Shown piece after piece: positions 48,990-59,330 of a stretch of DNA of 64,000 nucleotides. Origin of the DNA: Hysterangium stoloniferum (Eukaryota; Basidiomycota; Agaricomycetes; Hysterangiales; Hysterangiaceae). Each line of letters starts with the position of its first letter. The stretch's first letter is position 1. The position numbers and the translations under genes are program-made. The notes beneath the pieces were generated by a model. It did not search any database, had not been told where the DNA came from, and was given only the letters and a program-made list of their open reading frames with translations. The DNA lies in NCBI GenBank assembly GCA_015178975.1, contig WHVD01000018.1, positions 412,001-476,000 on the forward strand, read 5' to 3'.

Positions 48990-50876
48990 ATGCCTCTAAG
49001 AAACGATGATATAGTCCCGGCTGAGACCATGCTGGAAGGCATTGATTGGTTTCCTCCGTTGGTTTCCCCAGGTGTATTGAGTTCAAAAAACCGGGACGAG
49101 ATGGAGATGAGGGAGAGATTCCGAGCAAAGATTCGAGGACGATGGAGCTGTGATGAACCGGGCCATGATTTATGTTACCAAGCACCCAATGATACGGAGC
49201 ACATAGCACTGTCTGCAAACGATGTAGAGGTTTGGGTTGACGAGTGGGTGGGTAAAAAAAACAAGGGTCTAATGCTTTTATCATGTGATTTGTCTCACAT
49301 TATACGCTTTTCAGTGCGAAGGAGAAACCACGTATCACGAGCCACCGACTGTTATTATTATGGGAAGGAAATCTACGAACGCATCCAGGTTTAGTCCATA
49401 TCGGGATGATGGCGGAGACTGGGGGGCGGAATCACAGGACGTGGGCTCATCTTCAAGTATTAACATTGTCCTTGGGTACTACTGCGGAGTGGTGTTGGAA
49501 AAGGTTGGTGCGAAAATGCTCTACAGCGCAAAAATTGCCTCGTTGATGGCAAAATTGATTATATACGAGCGAAATGGAGGTGTATTGGGTCACGACAACC
49601 CCAGGTTCCGGTGCAAGAATTTAACTCTACCAAGTCTGGGAAGACTAATTCAGGAGTGCGTTGATTTGTTGAGGTAGGAATTCATTCAGCGTCAAGCATT
49701 GAATATACTCGAACTACTTCTGCCTTCGTAGACCCTCATACCCTCGTCGAATTCGAGAACGAGCGCGGAGAATATTAGGCGGCGCCTGGGGGTCTCCACT
49801 TGATATAGAACAAACGGAACATGGTGGCAATGTCAAGGTTATGGTATATTTGGGCTGGACCTTCGCATGGTGCCCCAACACCGCATGGTGGAGTGAAGCT
49901 GGTGATCCGATCACGTCATCCCTTTACAAGGCTGTAATCGAATCAGCACTACACACCAATTTTAATGAGGTTGCATCGGAATTTGTCGTACAATTAGCCA
50001 GATATTTATCATCCGTCGAAAATCACTGGCAGCCACTCGTTCTCGGCTTTGTGAATATCGTAGAAGGTGTATGGCACATCCGTCAGCTGTCTGGAGAGGA
50101 ACTCACTGCGATCAGAGGCTTCTTTGAATTCTTGCTACAACACAGGTGCGTCGCGACGTCACATCTTTACATCCTGCTGACTAACGTCATCGTAGACCCA
50201 CTAACCAGCAACGGCCGTGGTTTCATCAAGAGTATTTCAGACTTCTCCTGTACTGCATCAATGAAGATGCGTGGTTTCAAGATATTGCTGGAGATGTATT
50301 GGAGAGTACAATGGACACCATAAACATGAACATAGCGATCCTGAAACGTGATATTGACTCGTACAGATCAGTTTCACTATGGGGTGGTACCCTGGTCGTG
50401 AAGATGTTCTTCGACCACAGCATGCTTCTCACCGATCGCATCAACCAGCTGAATATGATTTCCACGCTCACTTGGCGCCTAATACGGTATGTTGACAATG
50501 TACATTCCAGGCATCGTCTTAAATCCGAGTAAGCAATCGTCCTATTAGGCTCATTCTGGAAAAGCATCCAAAGTGGGACCACTATGCTGCAGGCGACCAA
50601 ATTATAGGAGTAGCTCTGAAGCTGATAGCTGCATCTGCCGAGCCCGAAGCAGCGTGCACGACAGTACGCAACCTCGATACCATCCCCATTCTCGTCTCTC
50701 TTCTTGCGCATTGTCAAGCAATGTGCGACTCTGTCCACGACCAAGTTATCATTCACCACCTTGATAATTTAATTGTCATCACTCATGATTTCCTATGCGT
50801 TATCGCCAACCCATTCACTGGAGTATCGATAACGTCGACTTTAAACGGGGTATCGGTGTTGAAGAAATATCGTTGA
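48990..50876 (+). CDS. Uncharacterised 549-aa protein, five exons
   Basis: Exons 48990-49247, 49315-49673, 49732-50145, 50196-50486 and 50549-50876 join with GT-AG introns of 50-67 nt to exactly 550 codons including the stop. The N-terminal 90 residues are acidic and Arg/Glu-rich. A Trp- and Cys-containing middle (GWTFAWCPNTAWWSEAGDP) is followed by a helical, Leu/Ile-rich C-terminal half (QLARYLSSVENHWQPLVLGF; VALKLIAASAEPEA), which suggests an alpha-helical repeat fold. There is no signal peptide, membrane segment or catalytic motif that I recognise. The clean exon structure inside an otherwise repeat-filled region shows it is under coding constraint. It starts at the first ATG after a stop-rich stretch; no function is assigned. 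Confidence 0.75.
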
Positions 50877-51914
50877 CCTGCCGCACGTATTCCTCCTTCA
50901 TTCTTTCGTGATATCAACCTTTCTCGTAAATCACACTGACACAGGCTCAACCAAACCACAACCTCCGTTTTCCTTTGGTTAACTCGCTCTGTGACCTCAT
51001 TTTCCAGTTGTATAATGTTAAAAAGTTTGTGCCATTTTAAAGCACATATAATCACTTCTTACCATCGTCATGAGTGTTAGTACTATATGTACATACGTTG
51101 ATGTGTTTGTTAGTGAGGATAACTGTTTTGAATCAAATACGGCTAGTAAGTGTCAAAGAAGGCCCCATCACCATTATTCTCGTGACTGTTAAATGAAAGG
51201 GCACAAAATAAGCCTTTATGGTGCAGAGCTTTTGCGGAAAAAGATCAGCGACAGTCACTTAGTAATTTATGCCCATTTATGTCATGTCCAGGACAAGATC
51301 TTGAAGAGTGATTTCCGTCCCCTAGGATCGGAGATATTTTAGCCACAGAGTTTTACGACACAACGGGGTCTGGACAGCCTCGGTGCGAAAATTTGTTAAT
51401 TCAGCTCTCTCCTTTTGAATTTATTTTCGGTTGATTATGAGCTTCACACACAAAATTGAAACTCAGCTCTCGCACTAATCAGCAAACTCCCACACTTCAG
51501 GCAGCTTGTGCAACATACAGTACTCGATACCCTACATATTGGAGCCTCACGCTCCATCGTACCCCTGCACCATCAGATTAAGCTTCTTCTGTTAAACTAT
51601 TAACAATTCTGCCCAAGAAGAAGGACCAACCAGCTCTGCCGACCTGTTTCATCTGATCCCATGCCAGTACTGCTACTCCCATAACTTTTAATTCCAACCC
51701 CCCTTTCCCAATCCTTATTTCTTTCCTTTCTTGATCCGGTCATCTCTCCGTCTATTTCAACTTCGGAATTGTCAGCTTTTCCCCCATGTTTCTTTCCTCA
51801 CCCAAAGCCCCAGTTAAAACTGTTCTTCACTGCCTGGTCCTGCTTTAGCAACTTGGTTAGACAATTGCCCATTATTTGCAATGCGATTCCTCCCTTTCAG
51901 CTTCAGCCCCAAAT
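50877..51914. other. Intergenic between the 549-aa gene and the rDNA relic
   Basis: No gene, no repeat recognised. Confidence 0.4.
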
Positions 51915-52118
51915 GGGAGTATGGTTGTAAGGCTGAAACTTAAAGGAATTGATGGAAGGGCACCACCAGGAGTGGAGCCTGTGGCTTAATTTGACTCAAC
52001 ATGGGGAAACTCACCAGGTCCAGACATAACTAGGATTGACAGATTGATAGCTCTTTCTTGATTTTATGGGTGGTGGTGCATGGCCGTTCTTAGTTGGTGG
52101 AGTGATTTGTCTGGTTAA
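51915..52118 (+). rRNA. 18S rRNA relic, segment 1 (truncated 5' side)
   Basis: Recognisable fungal SSU sequence from GGGAGTATGGTTGTAAGGC through AAAGGAATTGATGGAAGGGC and ATTTTATGGGTGGTGGTGC to TTTGTCTGGTTAA. Differences from the conserved SSU are mostly CpG to TpG/CpA (for example GACGG to GATGG, CACGGGG to CATGGGG). The 5' two-thirds of 18S is absent. It stops abruptly at GGTTAA, where the 6.1-kb cassette begins. Confidence 0.92.
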
Positions 52119-52225
52119 CAAGCTTAGGAACCCTTGCTACGCTGCGGGGCGGTCGCTTCGCGACCGGCCCCACAACTTCGCTGCGGGCTCCAGCTTGTTG
52201 GGGGGCGAAGCCCCCCAAACCCCCC
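52119..52225. repeat. GC-rich hairpin module, copy 1
   Basis: It begins CAAGCTTAGGAACCCTTGC and contains perfect hairpins: CGGTCGCTTCGCGACCG and GGGGGGCGAAGCCCCCC. It is followed by CGACAACTTTTAAGTATTTC, leading into the 18-bp array. Copy 2 is at 55569-55690. Confidence 0.9.
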
Positions 52226-52259
52226 CGCGTCGACAACTTTTAAGTATTTCTGAGACTCA

Positions 52260-52640
52260 TTGTTTGAACGGAAAGTGTTTAGAGAACGGAAAGTGTTCAG
52301 AGAAAGTCGCATTGGAACGGAAAGTCGCATTGGAACGGAAAGTCGTGTTGGAACGGATACAAAAGGGAACAACTGTTACAAAGGGAACAACTGTTACAAA
52401 GGGAACAACTGTTACAAAGGGAACAACTGTTACAAAGGGAACAACTGTTACAAAGGGAACAACTGTTACCAAAGGGAACAACTGTTACCAAAGGGAACAA
52501 CTGTTACCAAAGGGAACAACTGTTACCAAAGGGAACAACTGTTACCAAAGGGAACAACTGTTACCAAAGGGAACAACTGTTACCAAAGGGAACAACTGTT
52601 ACCAAAGGGAACAACTGTTACCAAAGGGAACAACCATTAC
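52260..52640 (+). repeat. Minisatellites of 18 then 19 bp
   Basis: A short array of GGAACGGAAAGTCGCATT-type units (52260-52360) runs into about 15 units of AAAGGGAACAACTGTTAC. The unit is 18 bp at first and then 19 bp (an added C) from about 52460 on. The change of length within one array shows a one-base insertion that then spread through the neighbours. Confidence 0.93.
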
Positions 52641-52694
52641 ATAACTTTTAAGTATATCTGGGGCTTTGCTGTTTTAGAACTAAAGGCATTTAAA

Positions 52695-53058
52695 GAATGG
52701 AAAGTGTGCTAAGAACGGAAAGTGTTCTAAGAACGGAAAGTGTTCTAAGAACGGAAAGTGTTCTAAGAACGGAAAGTGTTCTAAGAACGGAAAGTGTTCT
52801 AAGAACGGAAAGTGTTCTAAGAACGGAAAGTGTTCTGAGAACGGAAAGTGTTCTGAGAACGGAAAGTGTTCTAAGAACGGAAAGTGTTCTAAGAACGGAA
52901 AGTGTTCTAAGAACGGAAAGTGTTCTAAGAACGGAAAGTGTTCTAAGAACGGAAAGTGTTCTGAGAACGGAAAGTGTTCTGAGAACGGAAAGTGTTCTGA
53001 GAACGGAAAGTGTTCTAAGAACGGAAAGTGTTCAGAGAACGGAAAGTGTTCTAAGAAC
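52695..53058 (+). repeat. 18-bp minisatellite, about 20 units of AACGGAAAGTGTTCTAAG
   Basis: Nearly perfect tandem units; a few read TTCTGAG or TTCAGAG. It is the same seed as the larger array at 55722-56478. Confidence 0.95.
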
Positions 53059-53427
53059 AGAAACATCAGTCACAAATGGGAGTACAAAAGGAGACAATGG
53101 TTACAAAAGGAAACAACAGTTACACAGGAAACAACGGTTACAAAGGAGACAATGGTTACAAAAGGAAACAACAGTTACACAGGAAACAATGGTTACAAAA
53201 GGGGAGAAAGGTTACAAAGGAAACAATGGTTACAAATAGAAAGAGTGGTTAAATTGACTCTCAACTGCAAGTAATTACTGTGGTCACTCAATTTATTTAT
53301 TTTGATTTAACATATTGTATTTTGATTTATTGAATTTTATTTTATTGTTTTTCATTTCAATTTATTTTATTTTTAAACATTTTATATTCATTTATTATAT
53401 TTTATTTGAATTATTCTGATTATATTG
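53059..53427 (+). repeat. Imperfect GGTTACAAAGGAAACAA array followed by an AT-rich tract
   Basis: Units of about 18 bp (ACAATGGTTACAAAAGGAA) to 53240, then a T/A-rich tract of TTTATTTTGATTTA-like units at 53275-53427. Confidence 0.8.
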
Positions 53428-54597
53428 AGGCCGATCAGAGGGGGACAGAGGAAGAAGGAAACAAACAGTACACAGCAGCTGGACAAAGAGAGAAGGAAAC
53501 AGTACACACACTCACTGAAGAAAGGGTACCCACACCACCTGGAGGAAAGAGAGGGCTGGTCAGAGGAGGATGGTGGAAGAAGGAAATGGTAGACATACTG
53601 TAGGAAAGAGAGAGTAGGCCAATCAGAAGAACACGCACTGGAGGAAAGAGAATGGAGGCCAATCAGGGCAGGATGAAGAGAGAAGGAAAGGGTACACAAA
53701 CCAACTGGAGGGAAGAGAGAGGACCGATCAGAGCAGGATGGAGAGAGAAGGAAATAGTACACGCACTTGCTGGAGGAAAGAGAGAGGGCCAATCAGAGCA
53801 GGATGGAGGGAGGAGGAAAGGGGACACGCACCTCCTGGAGAAAAGAGAGAGGAGGACGAAGGGAGAAGGAAACGGTACACGCAGTGGCTGGAGGAAAGAG
53901 AGAGGAGGCCGATCAGAGGAGGAAAGAGAGAGGAGGCCGATCAGAGGACAAAGAGAGAAGGAAACGGTACACACACCTCCTGGAGGAAAGAGAGAGGACA
54001 AAGGGAGGAGGAAAGAGAGAGGACAAAGGGAGGAGGAAAGAGAGAGGACGAAGGGAGGAGGAAAGAGAGAGGACGAAGGGAGGAGGAAATGGTACATGCA
54101 CCGGCTGGAGGAAAGAGAGAGGAGGACAGAGGGAGAAGGAGCAGAGAGGAGAACAAAGGGAGAAGGAGCAGTACACGCACCGGCTGGAGGAAAGAGAGGG
54201 GGCCGATCAGAAGAGGACAGAGAGAGAGAGAAATGGAACGCGCACCGGCTGGAGGAAAGAGAGGGGGCCAATCAGAAGAGGACAGAGGAAGAAGGAAATG
54301 GCAGACGCACCGGCTGGAGGAAAGAGAGAGGGTCCCGATGAGAGGAGGACGGAGAGAAAAGGAAACAGTACACACCTGGAGGAAAGAGAAGATGATGATC
54401 AGAGGACAAAGAAAGAGGAAATGGTACACGCACCGGCTGGACAAAAGAGAGAAGAGGTCAATCAGAGGAGGACAGAGAGAGAAGGAAATGGTACACACAC
54501 TGGCTGGAGGAAAGAGAGAGGAGGCGGATTAGCACAGGACGGAAGGAGAAGGAAAGAGTACACACATCACCTGGAGGAAAGAGAGAGGGTGGGCTGT
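53428..54597 (+). repeat. Polypurine minisatellite, ~1.2 kb
   Basis: The plus strand is made of GAGGAAAGAGAGAGGA, GGACAGAGGGAGAAGGAAA and ACACGCACCGGCTGGAGG blocks repeated with variation at roughly 60-80 bp. T is rare throughout. Such long purine strands can form triplex (H-) DNA. The long reading frames across it on both strands are a by-product of composition. Confidence 0.9.
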
Positions 54598-54599
54598 GA

Positions 54600-55435
54600 A
54601 TGGGAGTGGGTGCGCAGTGGTGATGGGTGCGGGTGGATGGGTGCGCAGCGGATGGGTGCACGTGCGGGATGGATGGGTGCGGGATGGATGGGTGCGCGGT
54701 GGATGGGTGCACGGTGGATGGGTGCGCAGCGGATGGGTGCAGGTGCGGGATGGATGGGTGCACGGTGGATGGGTGCGGGTGGATGGGTGCGCAGCGGATG
54801 GGTGCAGGTGCGGGATGGATGGGTGCGCCGTGGATGGGTACGCCGTGGATGAGTACGCCGTGGATGAGTACGCCGTGGATGAGTGCGCCGTGGATGGGTG
54901 CGCGGTGGATGGGAGTGGGTGCGTCGTGGATGGGCGCGCGGTGGATAGGTGCGTGGATGGGCGCGCGGTGGATGGGTGCGCGGTGGATGGGTGCGCGGTG
55001 GATGGGTGCGTCGTGGATGGGCGCGTCGTGGATGGGCGCGTGGTGGATAGGTGCGTGGATGGGGGCGCGGTGGATGGGTGCGCGGTGGATGGGTGCGTCG
55101 TGGATGGGCGCGTCGTGGATGGGTGCGCCGTGGATGAGTGCGCCGTGGATGGGTGCGCGGTGCATGGGAGTGGGTGCGTCGTGGATGGGCGCGCGGTGGA
55201 TAGGTGCGTGGATGGTGCGCCGTGGGATGGGTGCGCCATGGATGGGTGCGCGGTGGATGGGTGCGCCATGGATGGGTGCGCGGTGGATGGGTACGCGGTG
55301 GATGGGTGCGGGTGGATGGGTGCGCGGTGGATGGGAGTGGGTGCGTCGTGGATAGGCGCGCGCGGGGCGGGCGGTGGATAGGTGCGTGGATGGGTGCGTG
55401 GATGGTGGGCCGTGGGATGGGTGCGCCGTGAAATG
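54600..55435 (+). repeat. 15-bp CpG-rich minisatellite, GATGGGTGCGCGGTG
   Basis: About 50 units of 15 bp with a variable CGCGG/CGCCG/CGTCG core and occasional inserts (GATGGGAGTGGGTGCG, GATAGGTGCGTG). Because 15 is a multiple of three, several frames stay open; I do not regard them as genes. Confidence 0.93.
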
Positions 55436-55496
55436 GGTACGCTGACTAAGGAGGTGACTAAGCTGATGGTACCTTTTACCTGCCTTTTACAGAGGG

Positions 55497-55700
55497 AGTT
55501 CGGGCGCTCCGCGCCCTCACAGCGCCTAAAAGCGCCCACAGACCCACCATGCTCCTTTCACTTATTTGACAAGCTTAGGAACCCTTGCTACGCTGCGGGG
55601 CGGTCGCTTCGCGACCGGCCCCACAACTTCGCTGCGGGCTCCAGCTTGTTGGGGGGCTTCGCCCCCCAAACCCCCCCGCATCGACAACTTTTAAGTATTT
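55497..55700. repeat. GC-rich hairpin module, copy 2, with a GGGCGCTCCGCGCCC hairpin upstream
   Basis: It contains GGGCGCTCCGCGCCC, then CACCATGCTCCTTTCACTT, then AAGCTTAGGAACCCTTGC and the same hairpins as copy 1. The second hairpin is inverted relative to copy 1: GGGGGGCTTCGCCCCCC here against GGGGGGCGAAGCCCCCC there. Confidence 0.9.
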
Positions 55701-55721
55701 CTGAGACTCATCGTTTGAATG

Positions 55722-56478
55722 GAAAGTGCTCAGAGAACGGAAAGTGCTCAGAGAACGGAAAGTGCTCAGAGAACGGAAAGTGCTCAGAGAACGGAAAGTG
55801 CTCAGAGAACGGAAAGTGCTCAGAGAACGGAAAGTGCTCAGAGAACGGAAAGTGCTCAGAGAACGGAAAGTGCTCAGAGAACGGAAAGTGCTCAGAGAAC
55901 GGAAAGTGCTCAGAGAACGGAAAGTGCTCAGAGAACGGAAAGTGCTCAGAGAACGGAAAGTGCTCAGAGAACGGAAAGTGCTCAGAGAACGGAAAGTGCT
56001 CAGAGAACGGAAAGTGCTCAGAGAACGGAAAGTGCTCAGAGAACGGAAAGTGCTCAGAGAACGGAAAGTGCTCAGAGAACGGAAAGTGCTCAGAGAACGG
56101 AAAGTGCTCAGAGAACGGAAAGTGCTCAGAGAACGGAAAGTGCTCAGAGAACGGAAAGTGCTCAGAGAACGGAAAGTGCTCAGAGAACGGAAAGTGCTCA
56201 GAGAACGGAAAGTGCTCAGAGAACGGAAAGTGCTCGGAGAACGGAAAGTGCTCGGAGAACGGAAAGTGCTCGGAGAACGGAAAGTGCTCGGAGAACGGAA
56301 AGTGCTCGGAGAACGGAAAGTGCTCGGAGAACGGAAAGTGCTCGTAGAACGGAAAGTGTTCGTAGAACGGAAAGTGTTCAGAGAACGGAAAGTGTTCAGA
56401 GAACGGAAAGTGTTCAGAGAACGGAAAGTGTTCAGAGAACGGAAAGTGTTCAGAGAACGGAAAGTGTTCAGAGAACGG
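55722..56478 (+). repeat. 18-bp minisatellite, about 42 units of GGAAAGTGCTCAGAGAAC
   Basis: Units are perfect and ordered by variant: a long block with GCTCAGAG, then about six GCTCGGAG, then single GCTCGTAG and GTTCGTAG, then about six GTTCAGAG. The blocks of identical variants show recent local expansion by slippage or unequal exchange. Confidence 0.96.
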
Positions 56479-57160
56479 TTACAAACGGAATCAACGGTTA
56501 CAAACGGAATCAACGGTCACAAACGGAATCAACGGTCACAAACGGAATCAACGGTCACAAAAGGACACAACGTTCACAAAAGGACACAACGTTCACCAAG
56601 GCATCAATGGTAACAAAGGCATCAACGGTCACAAAAGGACACAACGGTCACAAAAGGACACAACATTCACAAAAGGACACAACATTCACAAAAGGACACA
56701 ACATTCACAAAAGGACACAACATTCACAAAAGGACACAACATTCACCAAGGCATCAACGGTCACAAAAGGACACAACGGTCACAAAAGGAAACAACGTTC
56801 ACAATGGGAAACAATGTTCACAAAGGGAAACAACATTCACAAAGGGAAACAACGTTCACAAAGGGAAACAACGTTCACAAAGGGACACAACTTTCACAAA
56901 GGGAGACAACGTTCACAAAGGGAGACAACGTTCACAAAGGGAAACAACGTTCACAAAGGGAGACAATGTTCACAAAGGGAGACAATGTTCACAAAGGGAA
57001 ACAATGTTCACAAATGGAAACAATGGTGACAAATGGAAATGACATTCACAAAGGGAAACAACGGTGACAAATGGAAATGACAGCTACAAAAGGTGCAACA
57101 GTGACAAAAGGTGCAATAGTGACAAAAGGTGCAATAGTTTCAAAAGCAGCAATGGTTTCA
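56479..57160 (+). repeat. 18-20 bp minisatellite, ACAAAAGGACACAACATTC family
   Basis: About 35 units grading from ACAAACGGAATCAACGGT through ACAAAAGGACACAACATTC to ACAAAGGGAAACAACGTTC and finally ACAAAAGGTGCAATAGTG. It continues directly from the preceding array through the shared CGGTTACAAACGG junction. Confidence 0.92.
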
Positions 57161-57164
57161 ATCA

Positions 57165-57600
57165 AACATTGAGTTGATCTTACTGTCATGTATTGTAGTT
57201 TATTTTACTTTATGTAATTTAGTTTATTTTATTATATTTTACTTTAATTTATTGTACTTCATTTGAATTTAGTGTTATTTATTGTATTTTATTTTATTTT
57301 GTTTTGTTTTGTTTTGTTTTATTGCATTTTATTTTGACTCATTGTATTTTATTCTGATTTATTACATTTTACTTTGGTTTATTCTATTTTATTATATTTT
57401 TAAACATTTTATTTTGATTTATTGTATTTGATTTTGATTTATTGTATTCTATTTTGATTTATTACATTTTGCTTTAGTTTAATTCAATTTTTAAGCATTT
57501 TACTTTTATTTTTTGTATTTATTTCGATTTTTCCTATTTTATTTGTATTTTATCCTATGTTATTTTGATTTATTGTATTTTATTCTAATTAACCCGGAAA
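57165..57600 (+). repeat. AT-rich tract, ATTTTATTTTGATTTATTGT-like units
   Basis: A low-complexity T-rich strand with roughly 10-25 bp units. It resembles the tract at 53275-53427. Confidence 0.85.
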
Positions 57601-58218
57601 ACCATGTAGACCTCCTCCGGGGATTACCATCCTTCTCCGGGGAAATGGCTTTACAGGGGCGTGGGAAATAGTTCCACAAAATGTGTGGAAAATGCCTGAG
57701 GGGCGCGGGAAATAGTTCCGCGAAGGTATGGAAAATCACTGTGTGAAGGGCGCGGGAAATTCCCCCGGAAATGACGTGGGAAATGCTTACATGAAGGGCG
57801 CGGGAAATGTTCCTTGGCGAGTCGTGCGTGGGAAATGTCTTCATTAGGCTGTGAAATGGTTCCGCACATGTGACAAATACTCCCGCGGCATTACAAAATA
57901 CTCCCGCGCGTGTAACAATACTTCCGTGCACGTGACAAAACACTCCAGCGCCTGTAACAATACTCCCGCGGCGCCATAAATGCTCCCGCGCCGTGAGAAA
58001 AGCTCCCGCGGCGTCATTAAATACTCCTGCGTGTGCAAAAATGCCCCCGCGCTGACTAATAAGAGACTTCGGGCGCTAACGCACCCTCAGCTTAGTCACA
58101 CAGGGCGCTGCGCGCCCTCACAAATTGGGGAAAAAGCTCGGGCGCTCCGCGCCCTCACAAATAGGGCCTGCGGCGCCCAAAAACGCCCACCACCCACCAT
58201 GCTCCTTTCACTTATTTG
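57600..58218 (+). repeat. GGGCGCGGGAAAT and ACTCCCGCG repeat clusters with terminal hairpins
   Basis: First, units of about 36 bp carry GGGCGCGGGAAAT and TTCCGC (57640-57850). Then come units of about 28-30 bp with ACAAATACTCCCGCG (57860-58050). Finally there are hairpins GGGCGCTGCGCGCCC and GGGCGCTCCGCGCCC, each followed by TCACAAAT, and the boundary repeat CACCATGCTCCTTTCACTT just before 18S resumes. Confidence 0.85.
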
Positions 58219-58652
58219 ATTCTGATAATGAACGAGACCTTCCCGTGCTAAATAGCCTGGCTGGCTTTGGCTGATCGTCAGCTTCTTAGATGGACTATCA
58301 GCAACTAGCTGATGGAAGTTGGAGGCAATAACAGGTCTGTGATGCCCTTAGAAGTTCTGGGCCACACATGCACTACACTGACAGAGCCAGCGAGTTTATC
58401 ACCTAGGCCAGAAGGTCCGGGTAATCTTGTGAAACTCTGTCATGCTGGGGATAGAGCATTGCAATCATTGCTCTTCAACGAGGGATTCCTAGTAGGCGTG
58501 AGTCAACTGCTCACATCAATTATGTCCCTGCCCTTTGTACACACTGCCCGTCGCTACTACTGATTGAATGGCTTAGTGATGTCTTCGGATTGGCTTCAGG
58601 GAGCTGGAGACAGCACCCTGTTGCTGAGAAGTCAATCAAACTTGGTTGTTTA
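58219..58652 (+). rRNA. 18S rRNA relic, segment 2
   Basis: SSU resumes at ATTCTGATAATGAACGAGAC and runs through GAGGCAATAACAGGTCTGTG and GTACACACTGCCCGTCGC to AACTTGGTTGTTTA. CpG sites are mostly mutated (CATGCACTACACTG where functional copies have CACGCGCGCTACACTG). Confidence 0.93.
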
Positions 58653-59327
58653 GGAGGGTGTTTATAATTACTATAATCTCAAATATTTACTAATAAAAGT
58701 CTTATTTTTACAAAACTCCATCTTTAAATAGTGATATCTATTCTGAAACAATTATATCATCAAAAAACAACCATCAGAAATAGTTCTCCATATTACATCT
58801 TATACAACCCATACTTATTTAACAAATTCCATTGTATATAATTTCCTTCCTTTTACAGATGCCTACTAATACTTTTATTAGTACTTTGTTTTTTAAAAGT
58901 TGTAATGAAGTTATTTCCATGTAAAATATGTAAAATATTATTGGAAATTTTTCATACCACAGCTGTCTTTATTAAGTAAAACCCCCTATATATTCTGGGT
59001 ATGTTGAATCAAGTAGAAATCTGTTCAGATTGACAGATCCATTCCAAAGTAATACATATGTATTTAGAGGTGCCAATGATATACATATGCATGGAATGGA
59101 CTATCTAAAGGTATCTATTTTTTAAAAGTATTAGTGTTTCAAACTACTAATTTTTTTGATTGTCTACTTGTGTCTGGAAAGATTCATTAGTTTGTAATGT
59201 ATGAGAGAGTTTAAAACTTTTTGAAAGTTTTAAAAACCAAATTATGTTTGAATCACATCCCAGATGTTTAAATGACCTTTAGAGTACATTAGAATTTGGT
59301 ATACTTAATAGTTTTCAGATATCCTCC
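58653..59327. mobile_element. 675-bp AT-rich insertion in 18S, PIF/Harbinger-like (TTA duplication)
   Basis: It is flanked by TTA on both sides (58650-58652, 59328-59330), and removing one copy restores the conserved ATTTA-GAGGAAGTAAAAG of SSU. The ends are inverted (GGAGGGTG.. and ..ATATCCTCC), though similarity fades after about 10 bp. A 3-bp TTA target is typical of PIF/Harbinger elements. No open frame or group I intron core is visible. Confidence 0.65.
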
Positions 59328-59330
59328 TTA

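Larger units (their letters stand above)
52119..58218. mobile_element. ~6.1-kb minisatellite and hairpin cassette inserted in 18S rDNA
   Basis: The 18S sequence is continuous across this block: GTCTGGTTAA before, ATTCTGATAATGAACGAGAC after. The block contains two GC-rich hairpin modules, at least eight tandem arrays with periods of 15, 18-19 and longer, one polypurine stretch of more than 1 kb and two AT-rich tracts. The direct repeat CACCATGCTCCTTTCACTT occurs at about 55547 and at 58194, so the right part (55547-58218) is bounded by the same sequence. There is no transposase, reverse transcriptase or homing endonuclease. Whether it is one mobile unit or an accreted array is unknown. Confidence 0.7.

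Noticed and set aside
52066-57067. Long open frames with repeated peptides (ENGKCS, TESAQR, MDGCAV, KGTTVT)
   Set aside because: They run across 15- and 18-bp arrays, where the unit length is a multiple of three, so several frames stay open on both strands. They have no unique sequence, no splice support and start in unrelated DNA.
52260-57160. CRISPR-like array
   Set aside because: Units are directly adjacent with no unique spacers, and the genome is fungal.
58653-59327. Group I intron in 18S
   Set aside because: I could not find P/Q/R/S core elements; the flanking TTA duplication and inverted ends fit a DNA transposon better. A covariance search would settle it.
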